Assembly (NCBI GenBank): GCA_030248195.1
Contig: JASAND010006797.1
Span: forward strand, 1-64,000
Origin: Trissonchulus latispiculum
Taxonomy: Eukaryota; Nematoda; Enoplea; Enoplida; Ironidae
DNA length: 64,000 nucleotides
Reading direction: 5' to 3'
Made by a program: the position numbers and the translations under genes. The notes beneath the pieces were generated by a model, which did no database searches, was not told the origin of the DNA, and worked only from the letters and a program-made list of their open reading frames with translations. Positions 36,953 through 49,017 of this stretch are shown piece after piece. Numbering within the stretch: the stretch's first letter is position 1; each line of letters starts with the position of its first letter.

Positions 36953-37863
36953 CCCTTAAATGCATAAGCTATTTTACCGACGTTAACGCATAACCTGGGT
37001 CAATTTGACCCAACACTAATTTTAGCTTCGTGGAGCATACTATGTTGAAACAATGGTAACAAAAACCTCAGAATAGCTTGGTAATTGGCAGGAAAACTGA
37101 TAATTACTATCCTATTGTGGAATAGCAGCTGAAAACAATTTTTTGTCCAACTGCCAGTACCCAGGCACATGTGGCAGTCAGTTAAAATAGCAATAGTTTT
37201 GAATCTATAAATCATCATACAATACTATTTCTGAAAGGAAAACAACTTAGACACCCTTTTAGAAGCAATCTCCACTGTTATACAATTCTTACCAGGAAGA
37301 GCCAGGACCTCACGGAATTGGCGAGTTAGGACCGTTCTACCAGCACCTTTGGGATATCTAACGGTAGTGCTTATATCTGTTTGTTGTTGATACTGATTCC
37401 ATAACTTGCCAGACGTTACCCCGTTACTACACAAGACTGTTTAGGACAGCCAACACTGGTCTTTGACGTCTAGCAGAATCGTGCTACTCAAAACGCTGCC
37501 AAACAAATTCTGCTTGGTCTCCAAAACGAAAAAGAGATAGAATTGCATGAAATTTACCACAATTGAGCAAGAATTCAGCAGCTGATGCAAGAAAACGCTG
37601 TTCCTGTTACTCAATAGTCAAGTCTGAGTGTTGCTTTGTGGATTTCATGACCTGGGTCAAATTGACCCAGGGGAAAATTATTGAAAATAATTTCTTCTGT
37701 CCAGAAGCAAGAATTTTCTTGCGACTTTGACTTGGTTTTTAGTTGTATCAGAGAATTTTGTGAGATGTCACAAGAAGTCGTCGGACAGCAAGCCATTCTA
37801 CGCTGTACACAGCTGTTTAAACAAGGGGGTGGGTCAATTTGACCCAGGTTGTGCATTTAAGGG
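36953..37863. mobile_element. piggyBac-like non-autonomous element
   Basis: The left end is TTAA followed by CCCTTAAATGCA. The right end is the reverse complement TGCATTTAAGGG followed by TTCA, one change from the expected TTAA duplication. A near-palindromic GGGTCAATTTGACCC motif sits just inside both ends and once more internally near 37654. TTAA targeting with CCCT ends is characteristic of piggyBac elements. Internal frames are short and I cannot recognise a transposase. Length is 911 bp. Confidence 0.75.
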
Positions 37864-39654
37864 TTCAGCAATATCCACATAATTATCTTTGCATACAATA
37901 TGGGCCCTGACATATTTTACGCAACACATTAGGCTGATCAGATTGGGAGAAGGTACCATCTGCATCAATCGGCCGCAAACATGAAATTTTGGATCCTACG
38001 GATCCGTCAATGAAATTTAACAATCCGTAACTTTCAACCTGAAATCTCGCAACACAAAGTGCTCTGTTGTCGGCCGACAACAGGAAATTTATTATTATAG
38101 GAATGGTACCTCGGTGCCAAAATTCCCCTCTAATTGTATTTGTACTTATCCGAGATTTTCAAGGAGTTGGCCAGTCAAGGGGGAAACCCCTTTGAATGGA
38201 GCTAACGGGTGTTCACGATGCGGTGAAAGCAGCGTGGCCACTTCTGCTCTGGCAGTAGCCTTGCCTATGCCTCGGGTAATTGCGATATGCAATTATTCAG
38301 TGTCATACCGTGGACCCAGTACAAGATTTGGTATGGCACTACCCCTCATCGCGAAAGCAACTGGGGTGTGGCACTAAGGGAAAAAAACTAATGTTGCTTT
38401 TCTTAAATATTTTTAACACATTTTAGAAGAAGTGTAATTTTCCAGAATTTTTGCAGACTCGAGTAAATTTTTTCGCGAGACATCGGTTATATCATTCGAT
38501 ACCTCCATCAAATAGCTAGGGACGATTTTTTATTTATTGTGAAATCGCTCTTCGTTATAGAGATATAAGCTGAAATGTGTGCGTAACCTGGATTTTGCCT
38601 ACTTTTTCCAAATTTGTCAAGCGTTTACTATAGCTAGAAAGCAGCAATCGGGGCAACTAAAAAATCGTCCCTGGGTATATTTGTGGAGAACACATTTGTT
38701 CAGTAGCAGCCCCTCAGCTCGCATTGTGAATGCTCCACAATCTTTGAAATAAATTGGTCGTGTTTTTGCAAAAACTGCATTTTTTATGATAGCAGCCTAC
38801 AGGATAGCAGTTGGAAGACGATCATGCGTCGGATTATTTGTCCCTGTGAGACCTTGCGTAGTTCAAGAAATGTTGGATTATTTGATTTCTGCAAAAATGA
38901 CAAGTTTTCGACGCCAAAACAAGAAAATCGGCTATATCTCACGGTTGAGAAAAGCTAGAAACTTGTTTTAAAAAGCAAAAATGTGAAGCTCAATGAGATC
39001 TTTCAAAAGAATATGGTGATAACTGTATGCCTGCTGTCAAACTGTCAGAAATTGGGAAAAACCACTCTGACCGGAAATCTCGAATTTTTGAATCGGGATT
39101 GCGCGGAGGGTGTCAGAACGCTAAAAGAACTTATTTCGAAAAGTTTCATCAAATTTTATCTTGATTTACGCCGCCAAATAACAATATGTGCCCAAAAGGA
39201 ATCACCACCTTAAACGGTTAATTCTATCTTTAAAGTTTAAACGCATTCTTAATACACCTTTTCCATATCACTAGGTATGAATTTGTGAGGAAGCTTATCA
39301 ACGTAGCTATTTATTTATATCATACACTTGATTAGTACTAACAAAATTAGGAATGATCATCACTCTGTGAACTATGTCGAAATTTAAAGCTTGACATTAT
39401 ATAATTATTTACTGGAAGCAGCTCACGCCTTTCTTTTGGTGAGGACTCGACACCGTTTAGGTTCCTCGTGAGTCCTGTCAGGTGTTCCTCTACGCAGACA
39501 GCAAACGGACAAGAGGCGGAGAAATCATGCATTTTACGAAAGATAGATTGCAGGCTGTTGTAGTAAGGAACCTCATCCATTTAGCAAACGTAAATTAAAA
39601 CAAAGCTACGGTAAGCGTAGCGTATATTTGAGCGTAGATTTAAAGCGTAGCTGG
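37864..39654. other. Gene-poor stretch before the LTR element
   Basis: No supported gene. A plus frame at 38114-38377 and another at 38786-38971 have no recognisable motif or splice context. A run of CGTAGC/GCTACG words at about 39604-39652 immediately precedes the LTR insertion and recurs near 59530-59600 on the far side, so the retrotransposon may have landed in an older repeat. Confidence 0.5.
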
Positions 39655-40193
39655 TGTGAAGTTTGACTATGCTGAACTTAGTAAAATGCTGTTGCCTTAC
39701 TTTGGACTACTAGGATAAGACTAAACTACAGGTGAATACCGGTGGTGTGTGATGTTGGCGAAATGGAGGATCCTGACCGACTAGAAGTCACTTTGGCGAT
39801 TACAACGGTTTATTAAATTCTAAGCAAAACTTGATGACAAGAGTTAATACAAAACATTAATTTTAACCAAAAGCATAAACTTTGATAAACACCAAACAAA
39901 CAAAAGCCCGGCAGAAGCCGACAGTGCGACAAAGGTGACTTAACCAAACCCAAAGATAATCTCCCCAAATCCGAACCTAAGCGTCACTACCCAACCACTC
40001 TTGATTAACTTACACCCACAACTGCCACAAACCTACCCAATATGGCGAATCACAACTATTAGCTAGCCAGACCTATGAATTTAGACAGAAGTGATGCAAA
40101 ATCATTGAATGTTTGTCAAAATGTAATACTAATTCACTTAGGCTTAGCAGCTCGCATAGAATTTATATCTTTCCTGTCGGTGCTAACTTCACA
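39655..40193 (-). repeat. 3' LTR
   Basis: 539 bp, TGTGAAG...CTTCACA with 7-bp terminal inverted repeats. Compared with the other LTR there are about nine substitutions and a few short indels, including AAAGCCCGG against AAGG near 39901. Confidence 0.95.
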
Positions 40194-40200
40194 TAATACA

Positions 40201-40209
40201 CCCTCTTTT
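40201..40209 (-). other. Candidate polypurine tract
   Basis: On the minus strand AAAAGAGGG lies seven bases before the 3' LTR. A polypurine tract usually touches the LTR, so the priming site could instead be degenerate. Confidence 0.45.
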
Positions 40210-43086
40210 GGCCCCGGGCGGCCTCGGACGGGTCCACTCAGTTAGACGATAAAAAGAATGTTACTCACAGGTACCTTAGGTACTAGTAAAGATAAAACTT
40301 TTGTGAAAATTACGTAAAGATAAAATGAAACGACAGCGGTGAACATACACCATACCACGGTTGAGCACACAACTTTTCTAACATGCTAACCGGCCAACGA
40401 TAAAACTACTCGTAACTGAATCGAGACATTTTTGACAAACTACTACTACAAAACTTACTTACCTACGTCAAAGCCTACGTAAAATTTTCAAATTCCCGCC
40501 CGAGATCACCCAGGTACCAAAAGAGTAAGGTGCAACGACAGGAAACAAGATCAGAAGAGAGAACAAGACCCTATTGTAAATATGTATAAAGATGACAAGT
40601 AAAATTATTATGCATGTAGATATCAAACAAAAATGCAAGAAATCAAAAATTGTACATGTAATTAGCAGCCGTAATGGAATGAAGTAGTACGAATAATGCC
40701 AAACAAAGAGAATACTAGATTAGTAAAAACAAGGCAAGAAGGAATAATGTCATCAAAGAATTGCATTTTTTCATGAAAAGAACAAAGAAAATTTGGAATG
40801 TCGGAGAAAGACCAAACCAAACCGCTTTTATTAAATAAACAAAACAGACAGAAAAGTGATAGTGAAAAACTAGCTATACCGACACCGACGATTACAACGG
40901 CCATACCGAGGTGGCGAACACCCTGACGAAAAAAGAAAGAAAATGTAGTCAACTGAACCCCAATTTTAAAATTTGATCCCTGCGGCACCCTCCCTTCAAA
41001 TCACAACCAATATAATAGGACCCGAAAGAAATACCAATCACCAATACACTGATTAAACAACAACACAAAAATCACAAGATTAGGATGGGGGGACAGTGTC
41101 ACAGGTGTGCGATGGAAGAGACACCGGCGGTATACTCCCCAGCACCGCAGACAATGCAATTCCAGACCGGAAACAATCACTGAACCAAAACCCCTCTAGC
41201 TGGACCCTACCAGAGCGAACCGTACCAGGCCTCGAAGGGTCTCCTGTCAAAATCCACGGAGTCTAACCCAACCCAACCAAACCAGGACCAAAGTCACGCG
41301 GGACTGGAACCAGGCACAAATTATGGCCAAGCAAGCCGTGCACCGCCTGGCCCAGCAACCCCATGGCGGCAGGTAGACCAGGAAGAGTTCACAGACCGAA
41401 AAGGCCACAAGGCAAAGGCAGAAGGCCCCCAAACCTTCCAAAGGCCGGAAAACCGACGGCCAAACCTGACCAAGAGCCGGCAAGATGGCAGACGGAAGCA
41501 GGCAGAATAAGCCTGCCCCACGGCAAAATAGGCAGGAGAGCCACAGGTACCAGAACGACCATGGCCCCAGTCACCATAGAAGCAACAATGGAACGCAAAG
41601 CCCCCCAAAAGTCCAAGAAGCCAAGCCAAGGAGGCCAATAGAGCAGCGCTCTCCAAGATGGAACAGACAAGCCAAAAAGCATGCCCGCCGACAGCAAAAG
41701 GAGGCCGGACAGCCATAGGCAGACCACCGGGGCGAACACTATCCCAGATGGAATCAAAGCAAAGGACGCAAAGCGCCCCACAAAGTCCACATAGGAGGCC
41801 AAAAAGGCCACCACCAAATGGTGCCAATCCAAATGGCTACCACACAAAAGCATTGTGCGGCCCAGAGTCAAAGCCGACGGCCAGGCCAACCAGACCGAAA
41901 CAAATCCTCAGCCGCCCAACCAAACAACCAAAGACCAGACCATGGTCAGAACCAGCAGTTCAAAGGCCTGGCAGGAGAAGAACCCAGTAGGGACCCAGCA
42001 CCTACAACCACCGACCCGTCACGGCGGTACCCAACCGCGCCAGACCCAGCGCCGAAGCAAATGGCCGGTAAAATCCAACCCAAACCAGCTGACACAATTC
42101 CTGGGGAGCACACCCGGCACTGAGGATGGGGGGTCGGCACCGACACAGCAGACAAAAGGTTAGCTAAAACACACAAAACAAAAAAGTAAGGCAATCAAAT
42201 AAAGCACGAAAGAATCATGATTAGCAAATGGCAAAATTAAGCAAAACAAAATATTGACGATACATAGTTACAGCCCCACCTATGACTTTAGTAGCTCCAG
42301 AACCAATGGGAGAGACGCAGCCCCGCTTAGCGGAGGAGAAACCCCATAGGCCTGTGCTTATCAAAGAGAATCTCAAGGCTAAACTAGATGAAACGGAATC
42401 AAAAAGGAAAAAGAATGTTAAGGAGCGTGCGGCCCACCTCACCCGGTGTGCGGAGACCGGAGCGACCCGCAACTTAACACTCCAAAAGAGAGTGGGAAAA
42501 AGGTAGGAGCACCAAAAGTTAAAAGTTGTAAAAATGTTAAAAAAGAAAAAGTCCAATCTGCTGTGTGGAATTTAGAAAAAGCAACGAAAATCAGAGGTTA
42601 AAGTTTATTCCAGTGAGAAAATGAAAATTCAAACGAGATATAATCGGGAAAATTAACTTTAAAGTATCAAAGAGAACTGTCTATACATACTAGAATCAAA
42701 GGAAGAAGAAAATTTTTGAAATATTTACAAAACTCAAAGGATTTAATAAATAAAATACTCAAGTGAACAAGAATTTATAAATTAAATCAAGAGACCAGAA
42801 AGAAGAGAAATTTATCAAAGGACTTTCTGATTCATTTGTAAAGAAATCATCTAAAAGAAAAACGAAAACGACATACGTCAAGAAATCAAGTAGAATAACC
42901 CACACAGCAGATAAAAGTTAATTGTAAAAATAGTAAAAAGAAAAGAAAACGGAAAGAACCCCCCGCCCCCCATAATAATACAGTAAAAGATGAAAGAAAA
43001 AGGTAAAAAGACTTTTAAGCACCAAATTTTAGCACCAACCCGTTAAGAAAGGGGCAAGAATATACACAAGAAAACTGCATGAGAAC
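40210..43086 (-). other. T-poor (plus strand) non-pol stretch of the LTR element, coding status unclear
   Basis: This 2.9-kb part lies between the NADAR region and the 3' LTR. The plus strand is strikingly poor in T from about 40.5 to 43.0 kb. As a result, antisense frames such as 41658-41990 are Pro/Gln/Lys/Arg-rich, and sense frames such as 41889-41389 and 41827-41321 are very hydrophobic with several possible membrane spans. These could be an env-like membrane protein, an antisense product, or only composition. I see no envelope-type signal peptide, furin site or cysteine pattern and do not call a gene. Confidence 0.4.
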
Positions 43087-43772
43087 TCAGGGCGGGACGA
43101 TCCGACCGATCGCCGCCCGGTGGGCCTGCTGCCGCTCATTCCAAAGATCTTCCATTTCACGATTCAAATTTGGAAACAATTCGGCGCGCAAAATCATCAT
43201 AACCTTTCCTAACCAGTTGCGATTTTGTTCCATATGCACGCGGATAACCTCGCTGATAATCTGATTATGCGACAAATTGTTCAATTGATTTTTGTTCAAC
43301 CCAATTCCCCAATATGGGTCATGGGTTGCTTCAACCAGCAGTCGGCAACCAGAATCGCGCAAAAAATCTACAAAATCTGGGCAGGATTTGGCCTTTGCAC
43401 GAAGAACCTCTAGCGTAACAAACGCCCGAACATGCATATCTTTGCCTTGCCACATTTTGCGAATAACCGAATCAGGTGGCAACCAACCCAAACTTTGTTC
43501 AGCCGCAAATTTGCAGTAGAATGGATTCAAATACCGCGCGCAGGCCTCGGCTGGGGCGTGCCAGCAAGTGAAAAAGAAAAGTTTCCGAAATTGATAAGCT
43601 TGCTCAGATGTTTGAAAATATAAACCCACAGTTCGACCCACCCGTTTGCACCCGGAACCTTTTTCGGCTCCAGACGAAACATATTAGAAGCCGGGTCATT
43701 AGCGCCTTGAAAACTAGCAATCGGATGAAAATAGTTAAAATTCGATGCACGCATCAAAACATGACCCAACAT
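43087..43772 (-). pseudogene. NADAR (YbiA-like) domain in the LTR element
   Basis: The 184-codon frame 43641-43087 matches the NADAR family pattern. It has SEQAYQFRK (E13, Q17, K20, the family's SEH-x2-Q-x2-K block), a central W-x-G-K-D segment, LLVEATHDPYWGIGL (E104, D108, W111, G112) and NRNWLGKVMMILR (N142, G145). The family N-terminal SNF-x-P-I block is in another frame just upstream (43772-43640, SNFNYFHPIASFQG), so one frameshift near 43640 splits the domain. NADAR enzymes are N-glycosidases; members act on riboflavin intermediates, and related ones remove ADP-ribose from guanine in DNA. The C-terminus is a short coiled-coil-like LNREMEDLWNERQQAH. It is on the same strand as pol, inside the LTRs. 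Confidence 0.78.
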
Positions 43773-46700
43773 TCATCAGTGACTTCCTTTGCCACCTGAA
43801 CCATTCTCTTAGACCTTACTGACCAGATCCTAAGCAAATCTGCCGACTGCTGGAAGCGCGAAACAGAAGGATAAATATTGAGAAACGGAAAAAAAATCGC
43901 GAAACAAGATCAGCTAATGCGGCAACTTTCTAATGAGCAAAACCAACAACTTGAAAAGACTGAAAAAGCCGGAAATAGCCGGAAATTTGATAGAAAGTTT
44001 CCAATATTCAGGTTCTTCCAAATGAATGCGATAGGAAGGATGCGAAAGAGGTAGGAAGGATGCGAAAGAGGCTCCAATTTATCCCATTTGATATCAGGAC
44101 TTGCCTCTTTATAATAAATAATAAAATAAATAAATAAATAAATAAATAAATATAAAAAGGGTCTTTATAATATCGAAATACTTTTCCATCGCAAAATCAG
44201 TCAGTGAAAATGGAGCATATTTCAAAGTCCTCAAATAGTTATCCCAATATTTGAAAGAATGCGTGAAATAAGGATTCATAAGTGTAGGATCCATTTTGGA
44301 AGAAAAATCAGGCAAAGTCACAACCTGCCACTCAAATTCCGAATAAACCCGCCACGGGACTGCCCTGCGGTCATTTAAAATAGCTGACCAAACTGCCTAA
44401 TGGTAATGCGGGTCGATTTCTTGTGGACCTTCGTACTTAGGAGCCCCCAAAAGGGCACCGTCATCAGTGGCAAGGGCCAGCGACGGAGGTTTCATAGACT
44501 TGATTTCCAGATCTAAAGCAAACCCGCTAGGACGCGTAATGTGCGGCGGTGGATTCGCACAAAAACGAGGAACCGGTTTTTCCACCAAACAACGCGCGGA
44601 ATACTTGTACAATACTGACTTCGAATTTGCAGGATGTTCCCAAGGGGCTGCCGAACACTCAAACTGCTGATTCATACTCGCAAAAGACAAGAAATGTTCG
44701 TCAGGCCACCGAATCGTATGAGACGGTGGGATTGTTGCAGGGTCCTTCAATGAAAAGGTCTGCAAGGGAATATCCAATTTCAAAGGAGGAAGATGTTCAT
44801 CTTTGTGAAGTGGAAAAGTCCGTTTCGCATACCTAGGATCAGTCGAAAGAGACTGTGAGGCCTCCTGAGCATCCGCAGATGCGGAAGTCCCAGGTTGTCC
44901 AGAAACGGACGAAGCCTCGTCCGAGCTAAAACGTAGCGTAGTACGTGAAGCCGGGACTGATGATGAACGAGAAGGGCGATTTGTGCCCGGAGTAGGAGCA
45001 AACATCGGGTCGGGAGTCAATCCCAAACCTGCAGATGGAGTGCCGGCAAGCGGGACGCCCCCTTGCTCCGGAAAAGTCAAACCTGGAAAAATAATTTGCA
45101 AAAGTTGAGGCATAGAAAAATCAGCGCGCGACATCAAAACATAAACAATTTCAATAGCATCCCATGGAACTGGATAACCAATCCAGACAGACAAAATTTC
45201 CCTAGAAAAACCCAAAGAGGCGAGGACCGCAAACTGAAGGTCTGTTGAAATTTGAGGCATGCGGTGCCAAAATGCATCAGAAAAAGAAGTAAGAGCTGCA
45301 ACAGGTAATGAGCCCAGACAAGGAGTGCGAAAATTTAAATGTGGCATATACCACGCAACATGTGAATAGTCCGCCTGTTGTAGATTCGACTGATTTTGCA
45401 CGTTCCAGATAGGGACTGTAGGGGAGGGGGAAGGAGAGGTAGGGGCGGAACGGGAGGAAGAACGGGGAAGGGACATACGCAACGGACAACTCATGCGCGG
45501 CTGAAAAGTAGACGTAGGCACCGGTTGATTTCGTAAAAATTGAAAAGATTCACTAAAAGTGGGAGGGCGCACAACCCCTGTTTGAGTCGAACTAACAGCT
45601 GCACAGGTAGAAGACGCAGCTAAATTTAGGCGTTGCGGATCCGGCCAAGCTCCGGGGGGAGCTGAAACCGGCTGGAGAGAAGGTTCCGCAGCAATTTGTC
45701 CCGACAGAGAAAGAGAATCAGACACCAAATTTGCAGGTAGCAAAACTGAAGCAAGACGCGGGGGCCCTTGTTCGGCCTGCAGCGGCAGAACCAATTGAAT
45801 ACAGGGCTGTTCTAAATTTACCAACGAAAGCGAGGAATTTTCATTCGGGTGAAAAACTACATCGCCCAAACTAACTGTCGAAGCTGTAGTAGCCGGTGGA
45901 AAAAGTTGATCCATAATTTCATCTTGAGAGAGAGAGACCGGAGGGGGAGGGGCAGGAGGAGCCGAGAGGTCCTCGGTCTCCATAGGGACAACGACAGAAG
46001 GAGCCGGAGAGGGAATGGGAGGGGGGGAATGATGTTAACGGACGGAAGGGAGGAAAAAGAAGACGTTTGCGTCAAAAAAGGCTCTGCAAATGGCTGAAAA
46101 TTTCCGGAAGCTGGACCCGGAGTGCTGCAGGCAGCGCCTTCCTCGCCGACAACCGCAGCCGGCCCAGGTGGAGCCAGAGGCAAATCCCGCTCGGTGCGGG
46201 ACGGAGCCTCCACCCCAGAAAAACCGACCTGCGACGGCGGAGCCAGCGACGAGGAAGGGCCTACGAACACCGCCGAATCCGAGGGAGACTGATTTTCCTC
46301 TGTATAAACAACATGAAAAGCCGCTGCCGGCTGATTTGACTGTTCAGAAAGGGGAGAACGGGTAGCGGATGGAATAAGAGGACGGAGGGGGGTGGAGGGA
46401 AAAGATATATCCCCAGCTGGAACTTCCTCCTGGGATGGTGGCCGAGAGGGCACCTCCCATTTCGGAGGAGGCGTCTCCTGCCTGGGCTCATTTTCAGCAT
46501 CTGAAGAATTTGAAGAGATGTCCAAAATTTGTGAGGGAAGCCCCTCTGGCACCTCATGCTGCTCTGCAGCTTTTTCGTCCAGTTTGCGCTCCTCGCGCGC
46601 TTTGTCCGGTTTCTGCGATTTTGGAGCAAACGTGTATTCCGGTTCCTCCCCGGCTAACTCAATTTGCTGTGCACTCGTAACCAAGACAGGGTTTGGACGA

Positions 46701-46873
46701 TCCCCAACAGAAGTAAACAAGTCAGAATTCAGCTTATCTTGATCGGGCAAAAGTTCCAGACGCGGAGATTTAGACAAAATTTTTACGTCCACTAACTTTT
46801 GAGAGTGACGCCTGTCACCATCAATATGCGCAATTTGAAATTTGGACAAAGGTCGAAAAACAGGCTCATCCAT
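43773..46873 (-). pseudogene. Proline/serine-rich accessory ORF upstream of NADAR
   Basis: It begins with an ATG at 46873 (MDEPVFRPLSKFQIAH) and runs 338 codons. It shifts frame near the G-run at 46021-46028 and continues as a 528-codon frame (45983-44397) to a TAG at 44397. The same frame resumes to about 44161, with PWRVYSEFEW and YWDNYLRTLKYAPFSL segments, before a (TAAA)n tract at 44112-44150. Composition is Pro/Ser/Thr/Glu-rich and probably disordered for most of its length. There is an ordered-looking patch around 45000-45330 (WYMPHLNFRTPCLGSLP onwards). No known domain is recognised. It likely formed one protein with the NADAR region, a flexible tether ending in the enzyme. Confidence 0.6.
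44112..44150. repeat. (TAAA)n microsatellite
   Basis: About nine TAAA units interrupt the accessory ORF of the LTR element. This is consistent with decay or a later small insertion. Confidence 0.85.
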
Positions 46874-46948
46874 AATATGCGCAAGAGCCGAGCCTTAAAG
46901 ACGTTCTAGCGTATCAAACTGCGAAACTTGACTCACAGTTTTTGTGCG

Positions 46949-48327
46949 CTACAGCAATTGAAAATGTTCCGTAGAAAAGGACGGGCAAGCGTGTAACAAG
47001 CGCTGAACCACGAGAATCAAGTCAACTGCATCTTTTATCGCATACGCAATTTCTGAAGGTTTGAGAAAAGACATGAAACCATGCGCAGAAATTTCTTTAC
47101 ACAACCGCCCCGGATATTTGAGAACGTGTTGCAGCAACCACCCCATGGAGAGGTTATCATGCAGTTTGGGAGGGGGAGACACCGCTGATTATTCTCATCA
47201 AACCAAATATGTGGGCCCCGCCATGGATGTTCAGGGTCATTCTCAGGCGGGAGTCCCTTTAGAGCCATTCTGCGATAAGTAAAACGATAAAAATGATTGA
47301 TATCTACTAAAGAATTTCTGGCATCAATGCCCAGGTTGCCGAGAATCCGACGCGCATCACACAAAGCGCCGACCGCCAAAATTGGAAACGGAGTGTTATA
47401 GAGCAGCGGTTGTAACGCATAACGTAATAATTTTCAGGACGGGACTTGGAGGTAGATGGCGTGAACCATCACCACCGTGATTCTCAGACCAGACTCGCAC
47501 TGGGATTCTACAGTCGGATTCAAGGCGTCAATTCGTTCACGAAAAGCTGTGATATCTGTTGGGACTGCAATGTCGTCGCAGACTGGCCCTTAGGGATATC
47601 CAACCATTTCTGAGAATGGCCCTCAACATCCAGAACAAGAAAGCCCGCCTCCCTAGCCCAGAAAAATAAATCTTGGACCTCACCAAAGAGGTCTGCAATG
47701 TCCGTGATAATACAAGTGGCGGAACGTAACTTTTCAGGCAAAAACGTAGCCTGGTGAATTGTATTCAGCCAGTCTTCCCGCCAGCGTCTGTCGGCGTCGG
47801 AAGCGAAATCAATCTTAGGGGGAGGCTTTTCTGCAAAAACAAGGCTCAAATCTCCTAAAGAAATGGGGGGCAACGGTTCTGTGTTAGATTTCCGTTTTTC
47901 TGAGCGTTCCCGTTTCCGAGAAGATCGAGACCGGCGTGGAGTCACTGCCTTTTGTGAACGTGTCGCTTTCTGAGATTTCGAGGCAGGACCCGGGGAGGGG
48001 TCCGAGACTGTATCGACATCAACTGTGACCTCCTCTGAGGTATCTTTTTCAGATGGCTGGTAACTCGCATCCGATTCCGAAGTAAGAGATTTTTTCGTCC
48101 GCTGAGAGCGGCGTAAAGGATTCTGAGAGCTAGGAGGGGCACCCACTTCTGAAAGCTTTTTCCAGTCCCGGGTCGCCCCTTTTTTCCTGGAAAGTTTCTG
48201 ACAACGGTTGCTCAGGGCTAGATTCCCGTTCCGACGTTTCGGATTTATCTTGGTGACGGCGTTTTCGAACAATCTTTCTGCCCGACAGACGCTGTGGCAG
48301 ACTAACTGACCCTACACACTCAAACAA
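46949..48327 (-). pseudogene. DEDDy-type 3'-5' exonuclease-like accessory ORF
   Basis: Three overlapping frames carry, in order, the motifs of a DnaQ-fold DEDDy exonuclease (RNase D/WRN/EXD type). Motif I is VLDVEG (Asp at 47630, Glu at 47624). Motif II is AVGALCDARRILGNLGI (Asp at 47358) followed by a VDI step. Motif III is SEIAYAIKDAVDLI (Tyr at 47044, Asp at 47032), the Y-x3-D signature, preceded by a WLLQHVLKY helix and an SAHGFM segment. The N-terminal 180 codons are basic and serine-rich (RSRSSRKRERSEKRK), probably nuclear-localising or RNA-binding. Frames shift near 48180, 47575, 47400 and 47170. No ATG opens the first frame; a possible splice acceptor (GTGTGTAG) lies at 48305. Such enzymes trim DNA or RNA 3' ends with two metal ions. 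Confidence 0.68.
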
Positions 48328-49017
48328 TCAAAAATACCACATGATGTTTCTTCCTGAACTGGTCCAGAAAACAAACCAAACGTGGACAAGAACCCCAGAA
48401 GGCCTCCTGACCACTGAACCAAAACAGGACTCGCAACCAAACAAGTGACCAAACCAGCTCTGAAACACAAATAAATGTAGTGCATTACATAGAAGTGAAA
48501 AGAAAAGCCACGTTCATTACGACAAACAGAAAAATTTATAGAAAAATTAAACCCAGAGAAATAGAAACCAAAATACAAAGAAACGTCAAAGAACGAGAAC
48601 CTCAAGGGTACCCGAAAGTACGTATTCAAGAAATTTCAAGATTCAATGCATCAAAATTAAAGAAATACGTATTGTACAATTTAAGAGGGGTCAACGGTAA
48701 AGTTTTAAAAGAATGAAAAGGACAACAGAATTTGTAAAATTTAATCTAAGAGAGAATACGTATATACGTATACAAGAAAACATCCAAGAAAATCTATGGA
48801 AAAAGAATTTTATTTACCAAAACGGTAGGAACCAGGTTGGTGCCAAATAGAGTACACAATTATATAAGCGCCTAAAATAGTAAAAAGTAAAATAGAGTTA
48901 AAAGCTAAAACAAAGAAAACGATGAGATCACGCTAGAACAAAAGCTATAAAAGTGAACAAAGACATAGGTGAGGCATACAGACAAAATACATAAGATACC
49001 AACAATACAAGACGGAA

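Noticed and set aside
41321..41889. Hydrophobic sense frames as a retroviral-type envelope protein
   Set aside because: No signal peptide, cleavage site, fusion peptide or cysteine pattern. Hydrophobicity is explained by the A-poor, T/G/C-rich sense strand, so it is kept only as an open question.
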